DNA of 64,000 nt from the NCBI RefSeq assembly GCF_017301635.1, contig NZ_CP071091.1:8486501-8550500 (forward strand). The letters are read 5' to 3'. Within the stretch, counting starts at the first letter, position 1. The number at the start of each line of letters is the position of its first letter. Below, in pieces: positions 34,533 through 43,442 of this stretch. Both the position numbers and the translations under genes were made by a program. The notes beneath the pieces were generated by a model. That model worked only from the letters and a program-made list of their open reading frames with translations. It ran no database searches and had not been told where the DNA came from. The DNA comes from Myxococcus landrumus (GTDB lineage Bacteria; Myxococcota; Myxococcia; Myxococcales; Myxococcaceae).

Positions 34533-37500
34533 CTAGCGGCGCTTGTTGCGGCGGCGCAGGCCGAGCAGGCCCAGCAGCGCAATCCACGACGAGGCCGGAG
34601 CCGCGCTGCAGCCACCACCGGCGAACGAGCGCGTGTTCAGCACCGTCCACCGGTACTCGGCGGGGGTGGCGTCCACGTTGCCCGCCTCATCCACGGCGCG
34701 GACCCGCAGGGTGTGGTCACCGTGCGAGACGTCGTAGGTGGTGCCGCATGCGGTGTACGGGCCGCCGTTGAGGCTGCACTCGTACCGCACGCCGTTCTCG
34801 GTGGAGCCGTAGTCGAACTCGGCCTCCGTGGCATCGGTGCGGCCCGGGGGGCTGCGGACGAACGAGGTGTCCGGCGCCACCGTGTCGATGCGGAACGTAT
34901 CCACGTTGGAGACGGGGCTGACGTTGCCCGCCCGGTCCGCGGCCGTGGCCGTCACCGAGTGCGAGCCTTCCGCCATCGGCGTGGACGGCGTGCAGCTCCA
35001 GCGGCCGGCGTCATTCGTGACGGCGGTGCACAGCACCGTGGAGCCCTCGCGCACCGTCACCGTGGTGCCCGGCTCGGACGTGCCACTGATGACCGGCGTG
35101 TTGTCGTTGAGGAGCGAGCCCGGCGTGGGGCCGGTGATGACGGGGGCGGCCGGCGCCGTGGTGTCCACCGTGAAGGTGGTGGGCGCGGACGGGGGGCTGA
35201 CACTGCCACCGGGGTTGGTGGCGGTGGCCGTCACCGTGTGCGGCCCCTGGGGCAGCGGCGTGGACGGCGTGCAGCTCCAGCGGCCACTGGCGTCGGCCGT
35301 GGCGGTGCACAGCACCGTGGAGCCCTCGCGCACCGTCACCGTGGCGCCCGGCTCCGAGGTGCCGGTGATGGCCGGCGTCGGGGTCGGGACGATGGCTCCC
35401 GTGGCGGGACCGGTGATGACGGGCGGAGCGGGGGGCACCAACTGGATGACGATGTTCGTCGGAGGCGCCGTCTCCGTGGTGCCCAGCACCGTGGACGTGA
35501 CGACCACCGAGTGCGGACCCTCGGGGATGTTGCCCAGGTTGCAGGTCCAGTTCCCGTTGGCGTCGGTGACGGCGGTGCAGGCCGGGGTGGGGTTGCCGTC
35601 GACGTAGACGTGGATGGTGGTGCCCGGCGTCGCGGGACCGCCGATGACCGGGTCCGTCACGCCGCCAGGGCCCGGGTCCGTCACCACGGGGATGAGCTGG
35701 CAGATGGACAGCGAGTCCACGCGGAACGTGGCTGTCGTCGCCGAGTTGTTGTTGGTGGCGCAGTCGGTGTCGATGAAGGCCACGCGCACGTCACCCGTGG
35801 CCGCGTCGAAGTCGCGCCGCTCCGTGAAGCCCTGCTCCATGGCGGCCTCGCGGGTGGTGGACCCCGTCGTCGGGGGGACGCGTCCCAGCGAGAAGCGCTG
35901 CGCGCCGGTGCTGGTGGTGTGGTTGACGCCGAAGATGCCCGGGTACCACCGGGGGCTGCCGTCGTAGTCCGCCGCGCCGGAGACGTAGCTGATGCGGTAG
36001 CGGCCGGGAACCGTGAGCGCCGCCTGGATGGCCGCGTCCGGCAGGGTGGGCGTGCCGATGTTCGCCACCTGCGTGCACTCGTTGCGAGCGTGGCGGGTGA
36101 GGATGGTGTGCACGGCCTTGTTCTGGCAGCCGGAGCCGGACTCCACCGCGCAGGTGGCGCCGCAGCCGTCGCCCGCCGTGGTGTTGCCGTCGTCGCACGC
36201 TTCCGTGGCCGCCTTCACGCCGTCACCACACCGCACCGCGCAGTCCGAAGGGATGTCCAGGCAGGTGTAGCCCGTCTCGATGGTGCACGTGGCCGTGCAA
36301 CCATCGCCCGAGGTGGTGTTGGCGTCGTCGCACTGCTCGCTCCCGTCGAGCATTCCGTTGCCGCAGATGTTGGCGGTGACGCAGAGGTCCGAGTGGGGGT
36401 TGCAGGTGCCGCTCTCGCAGACGCCCGACGCGTTGCACGCCTGGCCGTTCTCCCACAGGCAGCGCGGCGAGCAGGTGTCGCCGCTCTGGAGGTTGCCGTC
36501 GTCGCAGACCTCGGCGCCGGCGACCACGCCGTCACCGCAGGTGGTGTTGCACGCGCTGGGAGCACCGCTGCACGAATAGCCGGGCTCCGTCGCGCAGACG
36601 CCGCTGCACCCGTCGCCCGCGGTGGTGTTGCCGTCGTCGCACGTCTCTCCCGCGTTCAGCGCGCCGTTGCCACAGCTCTGCGTACACGTGGAGGCCCCGT
36701 TCGTGGGCCGGGTGCAGACGTAGCCGGACTCCACCGCGCAGGTGGCGTTGCAGCCATCGTTCGCCACGGTGTTGCCGTCGTCACACGCCTCGGTGCCCGC
36801 GACGAAGCCGTCGCCGCAGGTGGTGGTGCAGACGGACGGAGCGACCGTGCAGGAGTAGCCCGTCTCCACGCCGCAGCCGGAGGAGCAGCCGTCGCCCGAC
36901 GTGGTGTTGCCGTCGTCGCACGTCTCGTTCGGGTCCTGGACGTTGTTGCCGCAAGACAGGACGCACACGGAAGGCGCGTTCGTGGGCCGGCTGCAAGCGT
37001 AGCCGGGCTCCACGCGGCACTCGGTGGCGCAGCCGTCATTGGGGTTGAGGTTGCCGTCGTCGCACTGCTCGCCCGGGTTCACCACGCCGTTGCCGCACGT
37101 GTTCACACAGGCCTGGCCCGGGGTGGGGCACGAGGCGCCCAGCTCCAGGGTGCAGGCGACGGAGCAGCCATCGCCCATGTTGGTGTTGCCGTCGTCGCAC
37201 AGCTCGCCGGGGTTGAGCTGGCCGTTGCCGCACAGCGGGGCGCAAGCCGAGGGGGCGCCGCTGCACTCATAGCCGCTCTCGATGCGGCAGGCCGCGGAGC
37301 AGCCATCGCTGCCCAGCGTGTTGCCGTCGTCGCACTGCTCACCGGCGTTGAGCTGGCCGTTGCCGCAGGTGGCGACACAGGCCTGGCCCGGGGTGGGGCA
37401 CGCGTGGCCGGACTCCACGCGGCAGCTCGCGTTGCAGCCGTCGCCCGCCGTCGTGTTTCCATCGTCGCACTGCTCTCCGGCGTTGAGCTGGCCGTTGCCA

Positions 37501-38678
37501 CACGTGCGCGCGCAGGAGCTGGGGGAACCCGCGCAGCCGTAGCCGGGCTCGATGCCGCAGCTCGCGCTGCAGCCATCGTTGTTGGCCGTGTTGCCGTCGT
37601 CGCACTCCTCGCGCGGAGACACGGCGCCGTCACCGCAGCGGTCGTCGTAGGCGTCCACGAAGATGTAGCGGAACGCGTTGGGCTCCGAGGCCCCGTTCTC
37701 GTTGCACAGCTCGATGCTGTTGAGGCCCGTGCGCCAGCCGGCCGTCGAACCGAACTCCCGGATGATGCTCTTCTGCCAGGGCATGCCACCCGGCTCGCTC
37801 ACCGTGATGGGCGTGAAGTTCGCCCCGTTCACCGTCGCGTGGTCGAACTCGTTGTCATTGAACGTCGCCAGGCGCAGGCGGAACTGGGAGACCTTGGTGG
37901 TCGAGGGGATGATGAACCGCTGGTAGACACACGTCGGGGCACCCAGGGGCGCCGCCATGAAGCGCGCCGTCTGGATTTCCTGCGGCCAGTCCTGGGCCGC
38001 ACGCGTGCCGGTGGCCGCACCCTGGTTGTTGCTGGTGTAGAACCAGTGCGGGTCCAGGCCGGACTCCAGCCGACGGTTGTTCTGGTCCACGCCGGTGTTG
38101 AAGACCACGACGCCCGCCCTCACGCAGCGGCTGGGCGCACCCGCGCAGGCGAAGCCGGGTTCGACTTCACACATGCGGTTGCAGCCGTCGCCCTCGGCGC
38201 GGTTGCCGTCGTCGCAAATCTCCTGGTCGAAGTTGGGCCACTCGCGGTTGTTGAACGCGCCGTTGCCGCACAGCGACAGGTCACAGGTGGCGGAGCAGCC
38301 GTTGTTGCCCGCCACCGTGTCGCCGTCGTCGCAGGCCTCGCCGGCGTTGACCACGTCGTTGCCGCACAGCGAGGAGAGGGAGCATGCCCGCCCGGGCACG
38401 TGGCACAGGTAGCCCGCCTCGATGGTGCCCGTGGCGGAGCAGCCATCGCCGCTCACCGTGTTGCCGTCGTCGCACTGCTCACCGGGCTGCAGCCGGCCGT
38501 CGCCCACGAGCGCGGAGGACTGGCTGGAGACCAGGACCTCCTCGGAGGCGGAGGACGGAGGCGTGGGCTCGCAGCCGGTGAGGGCCGCGAAGAGCGCGAG
38601 CGTGAGGGCCGCGCGGAGCCCGGCGCGCGCGGGCGACCGGGGCTCGGGACAGAAGGGTTCAGGGACTCGTGTCGTCAT
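34533..38678 (-). CDS. Cys-rich surface lipoprotein with DUF4215 repeats, Ig-like domains and MYXO-CTERM (TraA-like layout)
   Basis: A 1381-residue cell-surface protein. The N-terminus ends in a lipobox (AALTGC, Cys36). There are 14 DUF4215 repeats of the form CGNG..N.GE.CDDGNT..GDGC, split by a ~150-residue beta-rich module after repeat 3 ([20 protein letters not shown] onwards). A second module (~860-990, [17 protein letters not shown] onwards) follows, then three Ig-like domains ([19 protein letters not shown] type), one further beta domain with [19 protein letters not shown], and a C-terminal MYXO-CTERM signal: GGCSAAP, a hydrophobic helix, and [18 protein letters not shown] proteins are processed by myxosortase and displayed on the outer membrane. 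The gene lies 12 bases after an OmpA/TSP3 gene, as traA lies with traB in Myxococcus. Confidence 0.9.
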   Translation of the reverse strand: MTTRVPEPFCPEPRSPARAGLRAALTLALFAALTGCEPTPPSSASEEVLVSSQSSALVGDGRLQPGEQCDDGNTVSGDGCSATGTIEAGYLCHVPGRACSLSSLCGNDVVNAGEACDDGDTVAGNNGCSATCDLSLCGNGAFNNREWPNFDQEICDDGNRAEGDGCNRMCEVEPGFACAGAPSRCVRAGVVVFNTGVDQNNRRLESGLDPHWFYTSNNQGAATGTRAAQDWPQEIQTARFMAAPLGAPTCVYQRFIIPSTTKVSQFRLRLATFNDNEFDHATVNGANFTPITVSEPGGMPWQKSIIREFGSTAGWRTGLNSIELCNENGASEPNAFRYIFVDAYDDRCGDGAVSPREECDDGNTANNDGCSASCGIEPGYGCAGSPSSCARTCGNGQLNAGEQCDDGNTTAGDGCNASCRVESGHACPTPGQACVATCGNGQLNAGEQCDDGNTLGSDGCSAACRIESGYECSGAPSACAPLCGNGQLNPGELCDDGNTNMGDGCSVACTLELGASCPTPGQACVNTCGNGVVNPGEQCDDGNLNPNDGCATECRVEPGYACSRPTNAPSVCVLSCGNNVQDPNETCDDGNTTSGDGCSSGCGVETGYSCTVAPSVCTTTCGDGFVAGTEACDDGNTVANDGCNATCAVESGYVCTRPTNGASTCTQSCGNGALNAGETCDDGNTTAGDGCSGVCATEPGYSCSGAPSACNTTCGDGVVAGAEVCDDGNLQSGDTCSPRCLWENGQACNASGVCESGTCNPHSDLCVTANICGNGMLDGSEQCDDANTTSGDGCTATCTIETGYTCLDIPSDCAVRCGDGVKAATEACDDGNTTAGDGCGATCAVESGSGCQNKAVHTILTRHARNECTQVANIGTPTLPDAAIQAALTVPGRYRISYVSGAADYDGSPRWYPGIFGVNHTTSTGAQRFSLGRVPPTTGSTTREAAMEQGFTERRDFDAATGDVRVAFIDTDCATNNNSATTATFRVDSLSICQLIPVVTDPGPGGVTDPVIGGPATPGTTIHVYVDGNPTPACTAVTDANGNWTCNLGNIPEGPHSVVVTSTVLGTTETAPPTNIVIQLVPPAPPVITGPATGAIVPTPTPAITGTSEPGATVTVREGSTVLCTATADASGRWSCTPSTPLPQGPHTVTATATNPGGSVSPPSAPTTFTVDTTAPAAPVITGPTPGSLLNDNTPVISGTSEPGTTVTVREGSTVLCTAVTNDAGRWSCTPSTPMAEGSHSVTATAADRAGNVSPVSNVDTFRIDTVAPDTSFVRSPPGRTDATEAEFDYGSTENGVRYECSLNGGPYTACGTTYDVSHGDHTLRVRAVDEAGNVDATPAEYRWTVLNTRSFAGGGCSAAPASSWIALLGLLGLRRRNKRR
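36130..38530 (-). repeat. Array of 14 DUF4215-encoding repeats
   Basis: Degenerate repeats of about 105-115 bp with a strongly conserved core encoding CDDGNT (tgcgacgacggcaac in the coding sense), interrupted at about 37660-38110 by a non-repeat module. Each encodes a Cys-rich knot of ~36 residues with six cysteines. Confidence 0.85.
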
Positions 38679-38690
38679 GGAGTGTCTGCC

Positions 38691-40538
38691 TCACTTCTCG
38701 AGGGTGTCGGCCCCGGGGGTTCCCTGCTTCGTCTCGACGCCCTCGGCGTCACCGACGATGCGGAACTCCACGCGGCGGTTCTTGGCGCGGCCTGGCTTGG
38801 TGGTGTTCTCGGCGATGGGCTTCTTCGGGCCGTAGCCCTGCGCGTCCAGCCGCTCGCGGCTGACCGTCTTGCCCACCAGGTACTTCACCACCGCCTCGGC
38901 GCGACGCCGGGAGAGGTCCAGGTTGTAGTCTTCCTTGCCCGTGTTGTCGGTGTGGCCCTCGACGCGCAGCTTCTCGATTTCAGGGTGCGACGCGAGGATG
39001 GCCGCCACGCTGTCGAGCAGCTTGTGGCTGCGCGCGCTGATGACGTCCTGGTTGTTCTCGAAGAAGACCGACTCGAGGATGCGAATCTGCCCCTCGCCAA
39101 TCTGCGCGAGCTGCTTCTGCTTGCAGCCGTGGTTCTTCTCCGTCCCGGGCTCATCCGGGCAGTTGTCCAGCCGGTCCACGAGTCCATCGCCGTCGCGGTC
39201 CTTGTCCGGGCAGCCGCGGTTCTCCTTCGGGCCCGCCTCGTTCATGCAGGCATCGCGCGCGTCCGCCACGCCGTCCTGGTCATTGTCCGGGTCCGGGCAG
39301 CCGTTGCCGTCCTCGAAGCCGTCCACGTCCTCGGCCTTGTCCGGGCACGCGTCCTTGGAGTCCGCGAGTCCATCGCCGTCCGAGTCCGGGTCATCCGGGC
39401 AGCCGTCGGAGTCCTCGAAGCCGTTGAGGTTCTCCGCCTGGGCCGGGCAGCGGTCCGCCAGGTTGAGCAGGCCATCCTGGTCGTCATCCGTGTCCGCGCA
39501 GCCGTTGAGCTGGGCGAGGCCGGGCGACACCGGGCAGCGGTCCGCGAAGTTCTTCACGCCGTCGCCATCCGCGTCCAGGTCGGGACAGCGGGCCGCGTCG
39601 TGGGGCTGGCCCGCGACACATGAAGCGACCTTCGTGCCCTCGGGGCCGAAGTTGACGCCCGCCAGCACGCGGAACTCGGGCGTGCCGGGCGTCTGGCCGA
39701 AGCCAGGGCCGCCCATGATGTAGAACTCGGTGCCCTCGGTCCGGGCGCTGCGCAGACCCAGCAGCACCTCGAGCGACTCGGGCGCGTCCGCGAACGGCAG
39801 CGTGCCGCGCACCACCAGCTCTTCCCGCAAACCAAACAGCTCGGCGGTGACGTTGACGCCGCCGTTCATCTCCACGCCCATCTCATCGCGCAGCGGCGTC
39901 GCGCCGGGGGTGAGGGCGTACGTCTTGCTCCTCACGAGCGCGCCCACGTCCGCGCCCACGCGCCACGTGTCGGCCAGCCGCTTGCCGAGCCCCAGTCGCG
40001 GGGTGAAGACGAAGCCATCATCCTTGGTGAGCACCTCTTCGCTGCCCAGGGGCAGGGCCACACCCAGGTGCAGGCCGAGGTCGAGCGGGCCTCCGCGCGA
40101 CTCGGACAGGATGCCCGCGCGCGCCTGGAGCCAGGGCGTGCCCAGCGCGCTGGTCGACGGCGTCTCGAAGCCCAGCGCCCGCGTGTTCGGGCCCCACTGC
40201 GCGACCACCGGCACCTGCGCGCCGACTTCCAACCAGTCCGTCAGGCCATAGGCGCCGCTGAAGTGCACCGTCACGCGGTCGGAGACGATGGTGCCCTGCC
40301 GCTCGTCGTTGCGCAGAAGCACCAGCGGCCTGCGCTGGTAGTGGGCCGTCATGCCCAGGCGGAAGGTGTCATCCGGCAGCAGGTCGCCCGTGGACAGCAC
40401 GAGGCTGTCCTTCGCGCCGGGGTTCAACTGCAGCCGCTCCAGCTCCAGGCTGGGGATCCGCTGGGTCTGTGCCTCAGCGGAAAACGCACAGAGGACGGCC
40501 AGTCCTCCGAGCAAGGATGCGTGACTTCTCGGTTTCAA
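38691..40538 (-). CDS. OmpA-family outer-membrane protein with TSP3 repeats (TraB-like layout)
   Basis: A 615-residue outer-membrane protein. The start is TTG 40538: GGAGGA lies 5 bases upstream and it gives a clean signal peptide (KPRSHASLLGGLAVLCAFSAEA|QTQ); the open frame upstream lacks this. Residues ~25-300 form a beta-barrel (LGMTAHYQRRPLVLL, WLEVGAQVPVVAQ, GLHLGVALPLGS). They are followed by calcium-binding thrombospondin type 3 repeats (DLDADGDGVKNFADRCP, DSDGDGLADSKDACP and others). The C-terminal OmpA domain binds peptidoglycan (VEGHTDNTGKEDYNLDLSRRRAEAV). It is the first gene of a two-gene operon with the Cys-rich MYXO-CTERM lipoprotein. TraB of Myxococcus has the same barrel plus OmpA design. 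Confidence 0.9.
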   Translation of the reverse strand: MKPRSHASLLGGLAVLCAFSAEAQTQRIPSLELERLQLNPGAKDSLVLSTGDLLPDDTFRLGMTAHYQRRPLVLLRNDERQGTIVSDRVTVHFSGAYGLTDWLEVGAQVPVVAQWGPNTRALGFETPSTSALGTPWLQARAGILSESRGGPLDLGLHLGVALPLGSEEVLTKDDGFVFTPRLGLGKRLADTWRVGADVGALVRSKTYALTPGATPLRDEMGVEMNGGVNVTAELFGLREELVVRGTLPFADAPESLEVLLGLRSARTEGTEFYIMGGPGFGQTPGTPEFRVLAGVNFGPEGTKVASCVAGQPHDAARCPDLDADGDGVKNFADRCPVSPGLAQLNGCADTDDDQDGLLNLADRCPAQAENLNGFEDSDGCPDDPDSDGDGLADSKDACPDKAEDVDGFEDGNGCPDPDNDQDGVADARDACMNEAGPKENRGCPDKDRDGDGLVDRLDNCPDEPGTEKNHGCKQKQLAQIGEGQIRILESVFFENNQDVISARSHKLLDSVAAILASHPEIEKLRVEGHTDNTGKEDYNLDLSRRRAEAVVKYLVGKTVSRERLDAQGYGPKKPIAENTTKPGRAKNRRVEFRIVGDAEGVETKQGTPGADTLEK

Positions 40539-40667
40539 GAGTTCCTCCACGTCCACGCGGCTCCGTGAGAGCGCGCGACCTTCGACCACCCCGTTGGGTG
40601 CGCCGGCACAGTTGCACGGCGCGGGCCAGGGTGTCGTGAGGTGGACGGAGGAACCTATGCGTCAGGT

Positions 40668-40718
40668 TGACGTGTCAGGGCGTGTTCCGGTTCATCCAGG
40701 CACGTCGCTGACACGTCA
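40668..40718. promoter_or_regulatory. Spaced inverted repeat TGACGTGTCAG / CTGACACGTCA
   Basis: Two perfect 11-bp inverted arms (40668-40678 and 40708-40718) are separated by 29 bases, in the 254-base gap between the sigma-factor gene and the OmpA/TSP3 gene (both minus). Each arm is itself nearly palindromic (TGACgtGTCA). The long spacer favours a paired protein-binding site for the surface-protein operon over a terminator, though both are possible. Confidence 0.5.
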
Positions 40719-40792
40719 GAACGCGGAGGGCTGGGTGGAGGATTACCCGGCCCGAATCACCTGCTTCGGTGTCGAAAGACCTTGGGAGCGCC

Positions 40793-41683
40793 TCAGCCCT
40801 GGGCGAGGGAGGCCGCGTCCAGGCCCGCGTCGGCCATGAGCAGGGCCAGCTCCGCCTTGAGCTTGTCCTTGGCGCGAATCTCGAGCTGACGGGCGCGCTC
40901 GCGGGAGAAGCCGAAGTGCTCACCCAGCTCGCTGAGCGTCATCTCCGAGTCGCCCATCACGCGGTTCTCGATGATGAAGCGCTCGCGCGGGTCCAGCCGG
41001 CGAAGCGCGCGCTGGACCAGGTCCTTGGCGAGCCCCGCCTGCTGGCGGTCCGCGACTTCGTCCTCGTGGGATGCGGAGGCCGACTCCACGAAGTCCAGGT
41101 GGGTGGCGTCACCGTCCTCGCCCACCGGCGCATCCAGCGACAGGTCGCGGCCGCCCATGCGCTGCTCCATCTCGCGCACTTCGGAAGCCTTCACGTTGAG
41201 CTTGCGCGCAATCTCCTCCGCGTTGACGACGCTCGCGTCACCGGCGCCCATGCGCTCCAGCTCGCGGCGCGTGCGCGCCAGGCTGAAGAAGAGCCGGCGC
41301 TGCGCCTGCGTGGTGCCCAGCTTCACCAGGCTCCAGTTGCGCAGGATGCAGTTCTGGATGTACGCGCGAATCCACCAGACCGCGTAGGAGATGAGGCGGA
41401 TGCCCTTGTCCGGGTCGAACTTCTGCACCGCCTTCATCAGGCCGATGTTCGCCTCCTGGATGAGGTCGGACATCTTCAGCCCGTAGGAGCGGTACTCGTA
41501 GGCCACCTTCACCACGAAGCGCAGGTTGGCCGTCACCAACTGGTGCCCCGCCATCAGGTCACCCTTGCGGAAGCGACGTGACAGCTCCTGCTCCTGCGGC
41601 TGCGTCAACAGCGGGTATTGGTTGATCTCCGAGAGGTACGTGGAGAGGGAGTCCGGGGAGGAGAAGTGAGAAGAGTCCTGCAT
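40793..41683 (-). CDS. Sigma-32 (RpoH)-type alternative sigma factor
   Basis: A 296-residue sigma-70-family factor of the RpoH-like group typical of Myxococcus SigB/SigC. Region 1.2 is [20 protein letters not shown]. Region 2 contains [59 protein letters not shown], the core-binding and -10 recognition helices. Region 4 ends with [26 protein letters not shown]. The start ATG 41683 gives an N-terminus like known family members; the longer frame upstream overlaps a sigma-54 promoter match. Which Myxococcus paralogue it equals cannot be decided here. Confidence 0.88.
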   Translation of the reverse strand: MQDSSHFSSPDSLSTYLSEINQYPLLTQPQEQELSRRFRKGDLMAGHQLVTANLRFVVKVAYEYRSYGLKMSDLIQEANIGLMKAVQKFDPDKGIRLISYAVWWIRAYIQNCILRNWSLVKLGTTQAQRRLFFSLARTRRELERMGAGDASVVNAEEIARKLNVKASEVREMEQRMGGRDLSLDAPVGEDGDATHLDFVESASASHEDEVADRQQAGLAKDLVQRALRRLDPRERFIIENRVMGDSEMTLSELGEHFGFSRERARQLEIRAKDKLKAELALLMADAGLDAASLAQG

Positions 41684-41741
41684 GGCATCTCTCGGGGAAG
41701 GGGGCCGTTGGGAGCCGCGTTGGGCGGCCTGGGGCTCCTTC

Positions 41742-41756
41742 GCAATGCGCATGCCA
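41742..41756 (-). promoter_or_regulatory. Sigma-54 (-24/-12) promoter candidate for the sigma-factor gene
   Basis: On the minus strand the sequence reads TGGCAT-GCGCA-TTGC. This fits the sigma-54 consensus TGGCAC-N5-TTGC with one mismatch and exact GG-to-GC spacing. The transcription start would be ~12 bases downstream, near 41730, leaving a leader of ~47 bases before ATG 41683. No other candidate promoter was seen in this 277-base gap. Confidence 0.55.
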
Positions 41757-41960
41757 TTTCCGAATCACCCCGTTTCCAAGTGAATGCGCGGGTTTGCATC
41801 ACCGGAGCAGGGTGCTTAAGGGCGGCACCCTTTCGTTTTTACAGGGGTGGGAACCGAAGACTCTTCCGATTGTGCTCCGGCCAACGGGAGCGGTCCGCAC
41901 GGTCCGCTCGTCCTTTCGTACAAGTCTCCTTCGAGGGTGCGGACGCGTCCTGTATCGCGC

Positions 41961-43298
41961 TCACGGCGTCGGAGTGTTGTCCTCGCGAAGTTGTGTGAGG
42001 GTGAACTCGAGGATGCGCCGGTGGCGTTGGCTCCGCGGGGAGTCCGGGCCCAGCTCGCGCAGGGCCTCGGTGAGCAGCTGCTCCGCCTGGGCGCGCTCTC
42101 CTCGCGCGCGCAGGACGCGGGCATGGCCCACGAGCACCTGTGTCCGCGAGGGGCCCTTCACGCGCGACAGGGCCCGCTCGCTCGCGGCGAGGGCCAGGTC
42201 CTTCTTCCCCGCCATCAGATACAGCGAGGCGAGGCGCGAAGGCGGACCGGGGTCCTCTGGAAACTCCTGCTCGCTGCGCTCCAGGGCGGGGATGGCCACT
42301 TCGGGGCGGTCCATCAACGCGGCCGCCATCTCGCGATGCGCGTCCAGCGCCGCGCGCTCCTCCGCGTCCTTCGCACGCACAGCCTCCGCCTCGAGGAAGC
42401 TCCACCACGTCTGTGCCATCTGCTTCATGCCGGGCTCATCACCCGCCACCTCGCGGACCTCGCAGACCACTTCGTACAGCGACGAGCGCTGCGGCGAGGT
42501 CAGCGTTCCTTCAGGCGTGTCGAGGGCCCGCAGGGCCTCCTGTTCGAGCGTGCCGCGCAGCGCCCGTGCTTCGTCGGTCTCGATGTCGAGCGCGCAGCCC
42601 AGGCCCACGTACAAGAGCCGCGAGCGGTCCTCCACGCGAGCCAGCGCGGGCAGCTCCTTCGCTGTCTGTCTCACGCAGTCGATGGCGCGGCCGGTGGCGG
42701 CGAGGGACTTGAGCAGGGAGACGGTGGTGCCGGCGCGGCGAGAGTCATTGCGCGGCAGCGTCTCCAGGATTTGTTGATACGTGGTGGCGGCTTCCTCGTG
42801 GTGGCCCGCGAGCGCGAGTGCATCCGCTCGCGCGAGGTCCTCGCGGCCTTGGCGGAAAGCCTGCTCGGAGTGGTTGAGGTATCCGAGCAACTGCTGCACG
42901 GACACCGCGCCCAGCGAGCGGCTCACGACTCCGCCCTGCTCTGGCTCCAGGACGAACAGGGTGGGCCACGTGTCGATGGGGTAGCGCTCGAGGAAGGCCG
43001 CGTTGGTGTCGACCTCCGTGTTGATGGCGAGCCAGATGAAACGGTCCGCATTCGGCCTCAGCTCGGGGGAGGGCAGCACCGTCGCGCGCATGGAGCGGCA
43101 GGACTGGCACCAGGGGGCCCAGACCTCCACGAAGAGGGGGAGGTGGCGCTCCCGGGCTGCCTGGAGGGCTTTTTTCCAATCATTTTCGATGAAGGAAATC
43201 CCGTTCGATGGGGTCGTGCCGCGCTGCGTCGAGGAGCCTTGGGAGGCGCAGCCGGCGAGGAGCAACAGCAGGACGCCAACAGCGGTTTTCATTGCCAT
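41961..43298 (-). CDS. Lipoprotein with thioredoxin-like domain and TPR-like repeats
   Basis: A 445-residue lipoprotein (lipobox LLAGC, Cys17). Residues ~38-135 are thioredoxin-like with the active site WAPWCQSCRSM (Cys64, Cys67) and the cis-Pro region IDTWPTLFVLEP, so a redox role outside the inner membrane is likely. The remainder (~140-445) is helical with TPR-like pairs (GHHEEAATTYQQILETLPRN, ARVLRARGERAQAEQLLTEALRELGP), probably binding partner proteins. ATG 43298 has GGAG 5 bases upstream; a second ATG follows two codons later. Partner proteins are unknown. Confidence 0.85.
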   Translation of the reverse strand: MAMKTAVGVLLLLLAGCASQGSSTQRGTTPSNGISFIENDWKKALQAARERHLPLFVEVWAPWCQSCRSMRATVLPSPELRPNADRFIWLAINTEVDTNAAFLERYPIDTWPTLFVLEPEQGGVVSRSLGAVSVQQLLGYLNHSEQAFRQGREDLARADALALAGHHEEAATTYQQILETLPRNDSRRAGTTVSLLKSLAATGRAIDCVRQTAKELPALARVEDRSRLLYVGLGCALDIETDEARALRGTLEQEALRALDTPEGTLTSPQRSSLYEVVCEVREVAGDEPGMKQMAQTWWSFLEAEAVRAKDAEERAALDAHREMAAALMDRPEVAIPALERSEQEFPEDPGPPSRLASLYLMAGKKDLALAASERALSRVKGPSRTQVLVGHARVLRARGERAQAEQLLTEALRELGPDSPRSQRHRRILEFTLTQLREDNTPTP

Positions 43299-43442
43299 GG
43301 GGGCTCCGGAAGGAGGGGGCTGTCGCGAGTCCCCAGACACCCAGGAGCCAAATGGGTTCCCGGGATGAGCCGTGTCGCGCAACTTCGTGAGACAGCGTGA
43401 GACAATGGATGGGACGCCCTATCCCCCTGGGCGGGAGCCCTC

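Noticed and set aside
36130-38530. Long array of similar ~110-bp units that could be taken for a DNA satellite
   Set aside because: The units are degenerate at synonymous positions and conserve Cys/CDDGNT codons, so they are protein repeats (DUF4215).
34533-40538. Calling the two genes traA and traB
   Set aside because: The layout matches but the size and Ig domains do not, and TraA's lectin-like domain cannot be confirmed by eye. I kept it as a similarity and gave no gene symbols.
41818-41840. Short hairpin AAGGG/CCCTT followed by a T-run on the plus strand
   Set aside because: It has the shape of an intrinsic terminator for plus-strand transcription, but no plus-strand gene lies upstream and the stem is only 5 bp.
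43388-43404. Direct repeat GTGAGACA twice just upstream of the GYSQG hydrolase gene
   Set aside because: Two 8-base copies are too little to support a regulatory site; no other copies or symmetry were seen.
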